A stretch of DNA of 64,000 nt from an uncultured Clostridia bacterium (GCA_934132775.1 CAKPAA010000001.1:1-64000); one strand, 5' to 3'. Counted from the first letter of the stretch, positions 43,622 to 53,496 are shown. Notes: generated by a model not told the origin, from the sequence alone. Numbers and translations: made by a program.

Positions 43622-44416
43622 TTACATAAAAAATAATAATTTAGCGAATATTATTAATCCAAAAATTATTCTATAAATTGCAAAAGCCTTAAAGCTTCCT
43701 TTTTTCAAATAAGAAAGTAAGAACTTTATAACAAATAATCCAACAACAAAGCTTACAAAAACTCCAACAAAAAATGGGATTGAGAAAGCAAAATCTTTTA
43801 GTTTAAATATTGTTGCTGCTAATACTATTGGTGCAGATAGCATAAAAGAATATTTTGCAGCAGATTCCCTATCAACGCCCATTGCTCTGGCTGTTGTCAT
43901 AGTTATACCTGAACGTGAAACACCCGGTATAAAAGCAAGAGATTGTGAAAGTCCAATTAAAAAAGTTTGTTTTAATGTCATATTTTCATATTTTACTGTG
44001 GATTTAGATTTTTTATCCACAAAATATAAAACTATGCCCATAACTATCAAGGCTATCGCAATAATTACTGGTTTGTTTAAGAAATCACTGCAAAACTTAT
44101 CTAACACAAAACCAATAATTCCACCTGGTATTGTAGCAAGCACTATGTACCAAAACATCTTTCCATTAAAATTCTTTTCTTTTTTAAAGGTAAGCTTATA
44201 TGCACCAACTAGCATATCTATCCAATCTTTAAAGAAGAATATGGCAATTGCAAGTAAAGTTCCAGCATGCAAAGCAACGTCAAAAGCTCCAATATCTTCT
44301 ACATTCCATAGTAACCAAGGTAATATTTTAAGGTGTGCAGAACTAGATATTGGTAATAATTCTGTTAGCCCTTGAACTGCTCCTAAAAAAGCTGCTTGCC
44401 AAACTGTAAAATCCAT
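43622..44416 (-). CDS. uppP: Undecaprenyl-diphosphatase
   Basis: Recycles undecaprenyl pyrophosphate to the carrier lipid for wall polymers; confers bacitracin tolerance. 264 aa, polytopic. It carries the two BacA motifs: QGLTELLPISSSAHL and FIPGVSRSGITMTTARAMG. It follows the TPR gene by 18 bases in a ppa-TPR-uppP operon. Confidence 0.96.
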   Translation of the reverse strand: MDFTVWQAAFLGAVQGLTELLPISSSAHLKILPWLLWNVEDIGAFDVALHAGTLLAIAIFFFKDWIDMLVGAYKLTFKKEKNFNGKMFWYIVLATIPGGIIGFVLDKFCSDFLNKPVIIAIALIVMGIVLYFVDKKSKSTVKYENMTLKQTFLIGLSQSLAFIPGVSRSGITMTTARAMGVDRESAAKYSFMLSAPIVLAATIFKLKDFAFSIPFFVGVFVSFVVGLFVIKFLLSYLKKGSFKAFAIYRIIFGLIIFAKLLFFM

Positions 44417-44434
44417 AAAATAACCTCCTCAAAA

Positions 44435-45634
44435 TTATTTGAATTTATCCATAAAGTCGAATTCAACATCGTCATTTAATTTATCATCAGTATTGTTTTC
44501 AACTTCATTGTTCTTTTCTTGCTTAATTTCTTCTTTCTCGTATTCTTTCTTTGTTTTTTCATCAATTGCTTTTTCAAGCTTCATTTGAGCTTGTGAAACC
44601 ATATGTATTCCTTCTAAATAGTCTTTAATATTTCTAAAAAGTGGTTCAGTTTCAGCTTTATACCTATATGCTGGATCTATATTTATTGCATATTCAATAT
44701 ATGAAATAGCCTTTACCTCATCATTTTTTAATATATATACTTTCGCCAATTGATAATATGATTTAGCAGAAAGTTCTTCATCTTCTAAGCACTTTTTATA
44801 TTGTATCTCTGCATCGTCAAATTCTCCCCTTAGAAAGTATATTTGTCCCATACTAAAATATGCCTCATACAAATCTGGTTTTAGTTCAATAGCTTTTTTA
44901 TAGTTTTCCAAAGCCTCATTAAAATCTCTAAGTTCAGTTCTTACAATTCCTAAACTATAATAAAGTTTGTAATTATCTGGTGCATATTTAATTGCATCTT
45001 GATACACGTGAATTGCCTCATCATACTTGTTTTGCGAACAAAGCACAGCTGCTAGTAATTCAGACGCCGAAGTAAAATCAGGCTTGATTCTTAATGCATT
45101 ATCTAAAACAATTTGTGCATCTGCTTTTTTGTTTAATTCATTAAATATAATTCCTATCTCATAATAAGAATGATAATCGTTTCTATTAAGTTCAACTGCT
45201 CTTGCAAATCTATCAAATGCTGTTCTTTTATCTCCAAGTGCATTGTAAGATTTACCTAGTTTTACGAAAATCTCACTGTTTTTTGGATCATAAGTAAGTG
45301 CTTTCTTGTAGTTTTCAATTGCCTTAGTGTAATTGCCTCTCCTAAAATAAAAGTTACCTGATTTCATTTCAATAAACTCAGGTGGATTTAGGCTCATATA
45401 CTCAGCAAAAAATAGTATCGATGGTATGAGAATTGCAAACACAAATATAAATCCTTGTATCACATAATTTGGGTATACTCCTCTAATCACAGATAATATT
45501 TGTACTAATGCCGATATAATCTCAAAGCCCAGCAAAATAAGATAAAGTCCACTCTTATTTTCAACACTTTTCTTTGCAGTGTAAATCATCAAAATCACGC
45601 AAAGTGCACTATAAACAATTCTTTCTAACAACAT
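44435..45634 (-). CDS. Membrane-anchored TPR protein
   Basis: 399 aa. Three hydrophobic segments (about residues 1-80) are followed by about seven tetratricopeptide repeats, for example GNYTKAIENYKKALTYDPKN, YDEAIHVYQDAIKYAPDN and RDFNEALENYKKAIELKPD, and a Glu/Lys/Asn-rich tail. TPRs scaffold protein complexes; partners are unknown. It lies between ppa (6 bases) and uppP (18 bases), so a role in envelope synthesis is plausible but inferred. Confidence 0.88.
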   Translation of the reverse strand: MLLERIVYSALCVILMIYTAKKSVENKSGLYLILLGFEIISALVQILSVIRGVYPNYVIQGFIFVFAILIPSILFFAEYMSLNPPEFIEMKSGNFYFRRGNYTKAIENYKKALTYDPKNSEIFVKLGKSYNALGDKRTAFDRFARAVELNRNDYHSYYEIGIIFNELNKKADAQIVLDNALRIKPDFTSASELLAAVLCSQNKYDEAIHVYQDAIKYAPDNYKLYYSLGIVRTELRDFNEALENYKKAIELKPDLYEAYFSMGQIYFLRGEFDDAEIQYKKCLEDEELSAKSYYQLAKVYILKNDEVKAISYIEYAINIDPAYRYKAETEPLFRNIKDYLEGIHMVSQAQMKLEKAIDEKTKKEYEKEEIKQEKNNEVENNTDDKLNDDVEFDFMDKFK

Positions 45635-45640
45635 TACTTT

Positions 45641-46189
45641 CTATTTCCTTTCAACATCTTTATTTCCAAACATTAAGTCATAATTTTGAAGACATTTTTT
45701 TATACAAGCTATTGCTTCTTCTGCATTTCCTATTTCTTGTACTGCTGTATGTTTGTCCTCAAGAAATTTATACACTTCAAAGAAGTGTGATATTTCATTA
45801 AACAAGTGTGCTGGTAAATCACTGACGTCCTTATATCCTGATAAGTTAGGCTCTTTAAAAGGAATTGCAATAATCTTTTCATCTTCTTCGTTATTGTCAA
45901 TCATCTTTAAAACGCCTATTGGATAGCACTCAACTAATGTCAATGGTACTATTTCTTCTTGACACAAAACTAGAACATCTAATGGGTCATGGTCTTCTGC
46001 GTAAGTTCTAGGAATAAAGCCATAGTTTGCGGGGTAGTGAGTAGCAGTGTATAAAACTCTATCTAGTCTAAGCAAACCTGTCTCCTTATCTAATTCATAT
46101 TTATTTTTACCGCCTCTAGGGATTTCAACAACTGCTGTGAAACGCTCTGGAGTTATTCTTTCTGGACGTATGTCGTGCCAAATATTCAA
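45641..46189 (-). CDS. ppa: Inorganic pyrophosphatase, family I
   Basis: Hydrolyses pyrophosphate from biosynthesis. 182 aa. VVEIPRGGKNKYELDKETG, YPANYGFIPRTYAEDHDPLDVLVL (the DxDPxD metal motif) and the C-terminal helix are typical. The start is TTG at 46189 behind GGGGG. It has a promoter (46229-46257). Confidence 0.95.
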   Translation of the reverse strand: MNIWHDIRPERITPERFTAVVEIPRGGKNKYELDKETGLLRLDRVLYTATHYPANYGFIPRTYAEDHDPLDVLVLCQEEIVPLTLVECYPIGVLKMIDNNEEDEKIIAIPFKEPNLSGYKDVSDLPAHLFNEISHFFEVYKFLEDKHTAVQEIGNAEEAIACIKKCLQNYDLMFGNKDVERK

Positions 46190-46228
46190 TTTAATTCCCC
46201 CTTATTTTGTTTATAAATATCTAGTAGA

Positions 46229-46257
46229 AGTATACTATAATGCGACAAAAGTATCAA
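46229..46257 (-). promoter_or_regulatory. Promoter of ppa-TPR-uppP
   Basis: TTGATA (46257-46252), 17-base spacer, TATACT (46234-46229) on the minus strand. Confidence 0.8.
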
Positions 46258-46361
46258 GTATACAAGATATTTTTATAGAATAGGAAAGTTACAAATTCTT
46301 TAAATATTATACATAGCTTGTCTTTCCCATTTTTTAAAACTTTAATTTTTGTCTGTTCCAA

Positions 46362-46389
46362 ACAAAATTTGACGTATCTATTCGTCAAA
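46362..46389 (-). terminator. Possible terminator of the RluA gene pair
   Basis: TTTGACG / CGTCAAA 7-bp stem with an 8-base loop followed by TTTTG on the minus strand. Confidence 0.5.
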
Positions 46390-46401
46390 ACTGCATTATT
46401 G

Positions 46402-47256
46402 CTACTTTTTAGCCACAATAATTTTTCCTTTTAAATAATCTAATTCACCATAACCATTTAAAAATATCAACTTATATGCAGAAAGTTTCTGCCAAGTTGT
46501 GTTATGTGCTTTGTTTACATTATTTATGCCATACTTGCCATCTCCAACAATAGGATATCCTATATATGCAAGGTGTGCACGTATTTGATGTGTTTTTCCA
46601 GTAACAAGTTCAACCTCTAAATCCGTTGTGTTATCGTTATTATAATTTAAGACTTCATACTTTGTAACAATCTCTACATAACCTTTTTTCTTTTCATTGC
46701 TTATGTATACCATACTATTTTTGCTATCTTTAAAAAGATATGCTCTTAGCGTAGCCTTTTTGTTTTTTGGTTTTCCATAAACAGTGCATTTATACAGTTT
46801 TTTTATTTCGTGATTTTTTATCATCTCTAACATAGTCTCTTCTGCCTCACGACTTTTAGCAAATATAACAAGTCCTGAAGTGTTCCTATCAAGCCTATGA
46901 CACGGATACACAGCTTTTCCAATAAACTTCTCCACTAACTTATCAAGCCCTATATCATTTTCTTCTGAAACAACTAGCATATTTTGTGGCTTGTTAACTA
47001 TTATTATATTTTGATCATCATATGCAATCTGCTCTTTTGTTAATGTAACATTTCCAAACAAAATATCATCTGTAATATACACTGTCAATTCGTCACCTGC
47101 ACTTAATGGCAAGTCTTCTGATATTTTATTTCCATTTATACGTATATCCTTATTTCGCAAAGCTTTATAAATCATACCTTTCGGCAATCTATTAAATTTA
47201 TTTTGCAAATAAATAGATACTTTTTTAGAATCTTTTTCCACTATAATCTTTCTCAT
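46402..47256 (-). CDS. RluA-family pseudouridine synthase with S4 domain
   Basis: 284 aa. An N-terminal S4 RNA-binding domain (about residues 10-70, IYKALRNKDIRINGNKI) is followed by the synthase domain with YPCHRLDRNTSGLVIFAK, whose Asp is catalytic, and VTGKTHQIRAHLAYIGYPIVGDGKYG. It probably modifies 23S rRNA uridines in the manner of RluC/RluD; the exact site is not predictable. The ATGA overlap with the upstream paralogue indicates translational coupling. Confidence 0.93.
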   Translation of the reverse strand: MRKIIVEKDSKKVSIYLQNKFNRLPKGMIYKALRNKDIRINGNKISEDLPLSAGDELTVYITDDILFGNVTLTKEQIAYDDQNIIIVNKPQNMLVVSEENDIGLDKLVEKFIGKAVYPCHRLDRNTSGLVIFAKSREAEETMLEMIKNHEIKKLYKCTVYGKPKNKKATLRAYLFKDSKNSMVYISNEKKKGYVEIVTKYEVLNYNNDNTTDLEVELVTGKTHQIRAHLAYIGYPIVGDGKYGINNVNKAHNTTWQKLSAYKLIFLNGYGELDYLKGKIIVAKK

Positions 47257-47933
47257 ACGGACTCCTTTATAAAATCAAACTCATTCCAAGGTTTCACACT
47301 TCTAGGCATACACGTAAAACTCAAAATCTCATCCCTGGTTGGATGTTTAAATTCCAACTTATACGCCCACAATGCAATTTGTGTATTAGGCTCTGCCTTG
47401 CCATACTTTTGGTCACCAACTAATGGATGACCCGCATTCGAAAACTGAACTCTTATTTGATGATGTCTACCTGTTTCTAATTTAATCTTCACAAGCGAAT
47501 GGTTTCCTTTCTCTTCAAGCACTTCATATTGAAGTCTTGCAAGTTTCGCACCTTTCTTTTCTTTTGAAACAACCATACTCTTATTAAGAGCTTCGTTTTT
47601 GTATAAATAGTTTTCAAGTGTACCTGATTTATTATTAAAACTTCCATTCACGACAGCCAAATATGTTTTAGAAAACTCATTTTTTCTAATTGCATCAGAC
47701 AAACGTGAAGCTCCTTTCGAAGTTTTTGCAAACACCATTATTCCGCCAACTGGTCTATCTAGTCTGTGTACAAGTCCAACAAAAACATCCCCAGGTTTAT
47801 TGTACTTTTCTTTGATATACTCTTTTACTAAGGTAATCATATCTATGTCTCCTGTCTTATCAGCTTGTGATGGCACATTGCAAGGCTTTTGAACAACTAT
47901 AATGTGATTATCTTCATATATTACATTCAGCAT
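47253..47933 (-). CDS. RluA-family pseudouridine synthase without S4 domain
   Basis: 226 aa from MLNVIYEDNHIIVVQKP (AAGGAG before this ATG). Catalytic segment GLVHRLDRPVGGIMVFAK and C-terminal ETGRHHQIRVQFSNAGHPLVGDQKYG. Lacks the S4 domain of its downstream neighbour, so the two likely have different RNA targets. It starts 12 bases after the methyltransferase gene; three consecutive RNA-modification-type genes form an operon. Confidence 0.93.
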   Translation of the reverse strand: MLNVIYEDNHIIVVQKPCNVPSQADKTGDIDMITLVKEYIKEKYNKPGDVFVGLVHRLDRPVGGIMVFAKTSKGASRLSDAIRKNEFSKTYLAVVNGSFNNKSGTLENYLYKNEALNKSMVVSKEKKGAKLARLQYEVLEEKGNHSLVKIKLETGRHHQIRVQFSNAGHPLVGDQKYGKAEPNTQIALWAYKLEFKHPTRDEILSFTCMPRSVKPWNEFDFIKESV

Positions 47934-47944
47934 AACAACTCTCC

Positions 47945-48805
47945 TTATATACTTTCCCATCTTCCATAAATACCGCAAGGTAGCACCAAGTTGCTGCCCG
48001 TCATTGGCAAACCAACTTCTCCAGACGTAACTTTTCCTTTTTTCTTAATAGTCATATCCAAAATATTGGCAAGTATAGTTGGTGAAAGTCCTGTCGTGTA
48101 TGAATTTATCAAGAAGAACAACGGATTATCCGATAAAACTTTTGTGCACAATTCAACTAACATATATAAACTTTCTTCAATATTCCAAACTTCGCCATTC
48201 GCACCTCTGCCATATGATGGCGGATCCATAACTATTGCATCGTATTTATTGCCACGTCTTATTTCCCTTTGAACAAACTTTACTACATCATCAATAATAA
48301 ATCTAACTGACTTTTCTGCAAGTCCAGAAGATGAAAGATTTTCCTTTGCCCAAGCAGTCATTCCCTTTGAAGAATCAACGTGACAAACAGAAGCACCTGC
48401 TGATGCACAAGCAACGGTTGCTCCACCTGTGTATGCAAACAAATTTAAAACTTTTATTGGTCTTTTAGCACTTCTTATTTTATTTATCATAAAGTCCCAG
48501 TTAACAGCTTGCTCTGGGAAAAGTCCTGTATGCTTAAAGCCCATAGGTTTCAAATTAAAAGTTAAATCTTTATACTTAATTTGCCATACCTTAGGCACAT
48601 TTTTTATATACTCCCATTCACCGCCACCTGTTTTGCTTCTATGGTAATGCGCATTAGCTTTTTTCCACAATTGAGGCTTAGACTTCGACTTCCATATAAT
48701 TTGTGGGTCTGGTCTAATCAAAACAATATTTCCCCATCTTTCAAGCTTTTCTCCGTCAGCCATATCAAGTATTTCGTAGTCTTTCCACTTATCAGAAATA
48801 ATCAT
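47945..48805 (-). CDS. Class I SAM-dependent methyltransferase (RlmI/RlmL-like)
   Basis: 286 aa. Rossmann methyltransferase with VLNLFAYTGGATVACASAGA (SAM loop), HVDSSKGMTAWAKENL and YDAIVMDPPSYGRG, the DPPSYG motif of the Methyltrans_SAM group that contains rRNA methylases such as RlmI. The substrate is not fixed. It opens the operon with two pseudouridine synthases, supporting an RNA target. The divergent ylbJ starts only about 32 bases away. Confidence 0.88.
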   Translation of the reverse strand: MIISDKWKDYEILDMADGEKLERWGNIVLIRPDPQIIWKSKSKPQLWKKANAHYHRSKTGGGEWEYIKNVPKVWQIKYKDLTFNLKPMGFKHTGLFPEQAVNWDFMINKIRSAKRPIKVLNLFAYTGGATVACASAGASVCHVDSSKGMTAWAKENLSSSGLAEKSVRFIIDDVVKFVQREIRRGNKYDAIVMDPPSYGRGANGEVWNIEESLYMLVELCTKVLSDNPLFFLINSYTTGLSPTILANILDMTIKKKGKVTSGEVGLPMTGSNLVLPCGIYGRWESI

Positions 48806-48837
48806 ATTTTCATTCTCCTAAACATATTTTTTAAAAG

Positions 48838-50112
48838 GTGATTAGATTGTTTAAACTTATTCTTTTTATGCTTTTAGCAATTGTTTATATGCTTCTACCA
48901 AAGGACTCAAATTTTAAAGTCGTAAATATCAAAAAATATTTACTAACCTGTTCTTTGCTTGTAATAATGATTTGCATTATCATATTTTCAAATAGTACAT
49001 ACATTGCAGCCAAAGAAGGCTTTATGCTGTGGGTAAACAACATTGTGCCAGCCTTGTTTCCATTTTTAATATGCATAGACTTGCTAAAACACACAAATTT
49101 TATAAATATAATTGGTAAACTGCTAACTCCAATTATGAGGCCACTATTCAATGTTCCTGGCTGTGGTGCCTTCGCTGTCGCACTTGGCATAACATCAGGC
49201 TACCCTATTGGTGCGAAAATAAGTAGTGAACTATTTGAAAACGATGAATGTAACAAAATAGAAGCCGAAAGACTCCTTTCATTCACAAACACCTCAGGGC
49301 CATTATTTATAATAAGTGCCTGTGGAATTGGTATGTTTGGTAATGCACAAATTGGCATCACACTGCTCATAACACACTTCTTAGCAAGTTTAACCGTAGG
49401 AATTATTTTTAGGAAATATCAACCTAACCCTTCCCTTAACTCACGACGTATTATAACACATAAAGACAAAAAAATAAACAAAAACGACAAATTATGTCTA
49501 TCTAAATTAGGCTTTTTTATGGGAAATGCAATTCAAAACTCAATAACAACACTGTTACTAATCTGTGGATATATTATATTTTTCGCAGTGCTAGGAGATA
49601 TTTTCGAAGAATTAGGGATATTTGAGCAAGTTGCAAATGCAATACACTCTGTTACAAATATATTAAATATTCCAAAACAATATATAATTAGTATTTTAAA
49701 AGGAATTTTTGAAGTAACAAATGGCCTAAAAGAATTAACAAACTCTACTATCGAATTTGGAAAAACTGAAATTTGTATTGCAGCCTTTTTGCTTGGATTT
49801 GGTGGAATTTCAGTTATGATGCAAGTTTCAAGCATTATATCAAATAGTGGATTATCAATTATTCCTTATATTTTAGGAAAATTACTTCACGGAACAATAG
49901 CTGCAACATACACCTATGTTTTATTATCATACACAAATATTTTAAACGAAACTTTACCTGCATTTAGCTATTCAAATAGCAGTTCACCTGTAATCATAAA
50001 CGAGACTTCAAACTTAATAAGTTGTATTTGTGGACTATTATTACTAGCAATAATAACAAAATTAACAACATATCTCATAAATAAAAGAAAGCACAAAGCA
50101 ATAAAAATCTAA
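48838..50112 (+). CDS. ylbJ: Sporulation integral membrane protein YlbJ
   Basis: 424-aa polytopic protein of the nucleoside-recognition/Gate family. GFMLWVNNIVPALFPFLICID, GCGAFAVALGITSGYPIGAKISSELFE and SFTNTSGPLFIISACGIGMFG are the conserved YlbJ blocks. In Bacillus it is needed for heat-resistant spores. The start is uncertain: GTG at 48838 or TTG at 48847, which has AAGGTG at better spacing. The promoter must lie inside the divergent methyltransferase gene, because only about 32 bases separate them. Confidence 0.88.
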   Translation: MIRLFKLILFMLLAIVYMLLPKDSNFKVVNIKKYLLTCSLLVIMICIIIFSNSTYIAAKEGFMLWVNNIVPALFPFLICIDLLKHTNFINIIGKLLTPIMRPLFNVPGCGAFAVALGITSGYPIGAKISSELFENDECNKIEAERLLSFTNTSGPLFIISACGIGMFGNAQIGITLLITHFLASLTVGIIFRKYQPNPSLNSRRIITHKDKKINKNDKLCLSKLGFFMGNAIQNSITTLLLICGYIIFFAVLGDIFEELGIFEQVANAIHSVTNILNIPKQYIISILKGIFEVTNGLKELTNSTIEFGKTEICIAAFLLGFGGISVMMQVSSIISNSGLSIIPYILGKLLHGTIAATYTYVLLSYTNILNETLPAFSYSNSSSPVIINETSNLISCICGLLLLAIITKLTTYLINKRKHKAIKI

Positions 50113-50135
50113 ATATTCATATATAATCTTTTCTA

Positions 50136-50164
50136 TTGCAATTTTATGTCAGATTTTGTATTAT
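50136..50164 (+). promoter_or_regulatory. Promoter of the PQQ-like propeller gene
   Basis: TTGCAA (50136-50141), 17-base spacer, TATTAT (50159-50164) on the plus strand. Confidence 0.65.
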
Positions 50165-50268
50165 AATTTTGTTAAAACATAGGAGAAATAGTTTGAAATA
50201 AACTTAAAATTCAAGCTTCAATTTCTATGCGTATGCCTTACGTAAAGCAGAAAGGAATTGAATTTAAA

Positions 50269-51954
50269 ATGAAAAAAACTTTATATAGAATCTTTATTTG
50301 TATCTTTGTAATTTATTTAATTTTTATTAGTATACTTGAAATTAAATCAATAATAGATCTAAAAACAATAAATGTAAATCAGCCTTGGAGCCTGGAAATT
50401 GAAAGTAATTCAGGTGACGACTTGTCAGGCGATAACCAAACTAAAAATAATATTTCTAGTGCAATAATTGAAAAAAGCCAAAAGCTACCACCATTATCCT
50501 CGGGAGATGTTGCAAACCAAAAAAGCACTCACCAAATAAAAACACAAAGTGGTGAAAAATTTTCATCTCAAATTTACTTTAAAGACTCATCAAAATATAA
50601 CGAAATAGCTGGAATAACAACATTTAGAGGTAACAATTATAGAGATGGTGCATTTTATGGCACACTAGATGTAAAAGATAAAAAACTTTCAAAAGTCTGG
50701 ACTGCAACAATTGGTCAAACAGACAACTGGACTGGAGTTGGCTGGAACGGTCAGCCATCAATTGTAAAATGGAACGATGACGTAAAAGCTCAAATGAACT
50801 TATACGACGAATTTAAAAGCAAAAAAGATTTCGTTGAAGTTATCTATGGCACGTTAGATAGTAATGTACACTTCTATGATTTAGAAACAGGAGCTCAAAC
50901 AAGGCCTTCAATAAAAGTTCCAAGTTCAATAAAAGGCAGTATAACAATAGATCCTAGGGGCTATCCTCTACTTTACGTTGGCCAAGGAATAAACGAAGTA
51001 AGTGGCGAATCAGTAAGTGTGGGATACCATATATTTAACCTAATAACAGGCAAAGAATTATACTTTATAAATGGTAGAGATAAATTTGCATACATTGGTT
51101 GGGGAGCATTCGACGGAAACCCACTTATAGACAAAGAAACCGACACACTTATACTTCCAGGAGAAAATGGACTAATATATATTGTAAAATTAAACACAAA
51201 TTATGACAAACTAGCTGGAACTATCTCAATAAATCCAGTAACAACAAGATATAGATACACAGTAAATGGAAAAGCTGGCGGAATGGAAAATTCAATTACA
51301 ATTTACAAAAACTATGCCTACTTTGCAAACAATAACGGAAATGTTCAATGTCTAGATTTAACCACATTAACTCCTATTTGGAATCACGATATAATCGATG
51401 ACTGCGATTCAACAATTGGACTCGAAGAAGAAAATGACAGCATAATGCTTTACATCGGAAACGAAGTAGATAGAAGAAAACAAAAATCTCCATCAATTGT
51501 TAGAAAAATAAATGGAAGAACGGGAAATACTTTATGGGAATACACTTGTGACTGTATGTTCGATGCAAATGTAAATGGCGGTGTGCTTTCCTCTCCTGTA
51601 ATTGGAAAAGGAAAAATTTCAAACCTAGTAATTTACAACTTCTCAAAAGTAAATACTTTACGTGACGGTAAAATGGTTGCATTAAATAAAAAAGACGGAA
51701 GCGTCGTTTGGGAAAAAGATATGCCATACTACTCTTGGAGCTCTCCAACAGCCATATATTCAAATGATGGCACACCTTACATTATCTTTTGCAATTCAAA
51801 CGGTCAAGTGCTTTTAATCGATGCATTAACTGGTGAAACTATTTATACCTTAAATTCTGGTGGTGGCAATTTTGAAGGCTCACCAGCCATTTACAATAAT
51901 AAAATTGTAATCGGTTCACGTGGGAAAAGAATTTATTGTATTGAAATAAAATGA
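50269..51954 (+). CDS. Membrane-anchored PQQ-like beta-propeller protein
   Basis: 561 aa from MKKTLYRIFICIFV (AAAGGA upstream). One N-terminal transmembrane segment, then a polar linker with SNSGDDLSGDNQ, LSSGDV and QSGEKF, then a repeat domain of PQQ/pyrrolo-quinoline-type blades: GTLDSNVHFYDLETGAQ, GNVQCLDLTTLTPIWNHD, GNTLWEYTCD, DGSVVWEKDMPYYSWSSP and GSRGKRIYCIEIK. Such proteins act as extracellular scaffolds or binding proteins (BamB-like fold), not necessarily binding PQQ. It ends at a bidirectional terminator. Confidence 0.85.
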   Translation: MKKTLYRIFICIFVIYLIFISILEIKSIIDLKTINVNQPWSLEIESNSGDDLSGDNQTKNNISSAIIEKSQKLPPLSSGDVANQKSTHQIKTQSGEKFSSQIYFKDSSKYNEIAGITTFRGNNYRDGAFYGTLDVKDKKLSKVWTATIGQTDNWTGVGWNGQPSIVKWNDDVKAQMNLYDEFKSKKDFVEVIYGTLDSNVHFYDLETGAQTRPSIKVPSSIKGSITIDPRGYPLLYVGQGINEVSGESVSVGYHIFNLITGKELYFINGRDKFAYIGWGAFDGNPLIDKETDTLILPGENGLIYIVKLNTNYDKLAGTISINPVTTRYRYTVNGKAGGMENSITIYKNYAYFANNNGNVQCLDLTTLTPIWNHDIIDDCDSTIGLEEENDSIMLYIGNEVDRRKQKSPSIVRKINGRTGNTLWEYTCDCMFDANVNGGVLSSPVIGKGKISNLVIYNFSKVNTLRDGKMVALNKKDGSVVWEKDMPYYSWSSPTAIYSNDGTPYIIFCNSNGQVLLIDALTGETIYTLNSGGGNFEGSPAIYNNKIVIGSRGKRIYCIEIK

Positions 51955-51962
51955 AAACATAG

Positions 51963-52005
51963 CAAAAAATGATTACTAACTTCAAAGAGTAGTAATCATT
52001 TTTTG
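51963..52005. terminator. Bidirectional terminator between convergent propeller genes
   Basis: AAAAAATGATTACTA / TAGTAATCATTTTTT perfect 15-bp inverted repeat with an 11-base spacer; serves 50269-51954 (+) and 52025-53254 (-). Confidence 0.92.
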
Positions 52006-52024
52006 TGTTAAATTATAATTAAAT

Positions 52025-53254
52025 CTATCTACTTAGCACTTGCACTGTGCCACCGTTTATAGGCACTCTTACAAGTATAAAATCGTAGTCATAAGATGTA
52101 TTGCCTATTGTTTCATCATAACTCATATTAGGAACAACTTCGTCCTCATCCAAAATTTCTTTTTCTACTTTAATACTATAATAGTAATAGCCATCTATTT
52201 CGTAACCATAGCGTACTTCAACGTTATTAGCTCCTGATAACGTATTATTTATTTCTCCAATTTTTTCATTTTTATTGTACAATTCTATCTTTCCGTTCGA
52301 AAGTTTAGTTGTGTAGTTCTTTATTATATCAACATTTATTTTGTCGCTGCTTTCGCTAATTTTATCATTATTAAGCACATACATTTTTTCATCTTCTCCA
52401 TTTTTTGTAGCATAAAAATGAAGTGTGTCTCCATTATCGTTCATAAACATAAAAATATTATCATATTCAAATATATTTATTATTTGTGCCTTTAAACTAC
52501 CATTTAGAGGCAATTTCAATATATGCAAGTTTCTTTCTGAATTTCTTACACAGCAGAACAAATAATTTTTTGATGCAACAGCTTGCACAATTTCACTTGT
52601 ATTAGGTTCTCCACTGCTTAAATCAATTAGTGAATTTTCCTTTTTTATAAGTTTTAATATTATTAAATTACTCTTATCGCCATCAGCAACGTAATAAATA
52701 TTATTTTCATCAGCATATATTTTCTTTACGTTCCCAGATATTATTTCTTCAATATTAACTATGGAATTAGTATTTTCATTAAATTCAGCTGTATATAATG
52801 TTTGAGAATATAAGAACACCACTCTATCATTGTTAAAGTATTGCAGTTCTCCTTCGCAAAAAAACTTAGCGGTCTTTGTGGCGATATTATATTGATATGT
52901 ATCTCCTTTATACATAAAATAAATTTTGTTTTCTCTTAAATACATATCACTATTTATCGCAGAAACTTTTTCAAAATCTACTAATTTCACCGATTTTTCA
53001 TCTTCAAAATTCGCAGGAAGTCTACTTAAATAACTTGAAAAACTCCCATCCTTATTCACAAATTCATTTTGATAATACAACATATCATCATATTTTATTA
53101 TGTGAGAATAATTATTTGAAATATTATTTGAATATTTAACGTTGCTCTTACCTTTATTTATGTTTACTTTCATACTCATAATAATTATTATTAAAGCAAT
53201 AAGTCCAATAACTAAAATCGCCAATGCTCTGAGGCGCTTCACATTTATATTCAT
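52025..53254 (-). CDS. Membrane-anchored beta-propeller protein (DUF5050-like)
   Basis: 409 aa from MNINVKRLRALAIL (GAGGT six bases before this ATG). One transmembrane helix (about residues 8-29), then repeating units of the type IYYVADGDKSNLIILKL and YLFCCVRNSERNLHILKL, which resemble DUF5050/LDLR-YWTD-like propeller blades. SSGEP and ISGN occur in loops. The ligand is unknown. A 9-bp palindrome overlies the region upstream of its ribosome site. Confidence 0.72.
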   Translation of the reverse strand: MNINVKRLRALAILVIGLIALIIIIMSMKVNINKGKSNVKYSNNISNNYSHIIKYDDMLYYQNEFVNKDGSFSSYLSRLPANFEDEKSVKLVDFEKVSAINSDMYLRENKIYFMYKGDTYQYNIATKTAKFFCEGELQYFNNDRVVFLYSQTLYTAEFNENTNSIVNIEEIISGNVKKIYADENNIYYVADGDKSNLIILKLIKKENSLIDLSSGEPNTSEIVQAVASKNYLFCCVRNSERNLHILKLPLNGSLKAQIINIFEYDNIFMFMNDNGDTLHFYATKNGEDEKMYVLNNDKISESSDKINVDIIKNYTTKLSNGKIELYNKNEKIGEINNTLSGANNVEVRYGYEIDGYYYYSIKVEKEILDEDEVVPNMSYDETIGNTSYDYDFILVRVPINGGTVQVLSR

Positions 53255-53264
53255 ACTCAAACCT

Positions 53265-53291
53265 CGTATAATGAACATATAACATTATACG
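53265..53291. repeat. Perfect 9-bp palindrome before the 52025-53254 gene
   Basis: CGTATAATG (53265-53273) and CATTATACG (53283-53291), separated by nine bases, ending immediately before the GAGGT ribosome site. It may be an operator or an RNA hairpin that affects translation. Confidence 0.7.
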
Positions 53292-53496
53292 AACTCCTCT
53301 CTTTAAAATTTTTACTTTTTTGTTATAATGCTTTTATAGACTCTGTGAACTAGTTCTCAAATTAAATTTTCTTTCGCCTGTCAATTTGAAATTACCTATA
53401 TTAAGTATACAAAACAGAAATAAGTTTTTCAATAATTTTATTATCCGCTTTTAACCTTATAATCTTTTAAAGCTAGCAAATAAATACACCTTTAAA

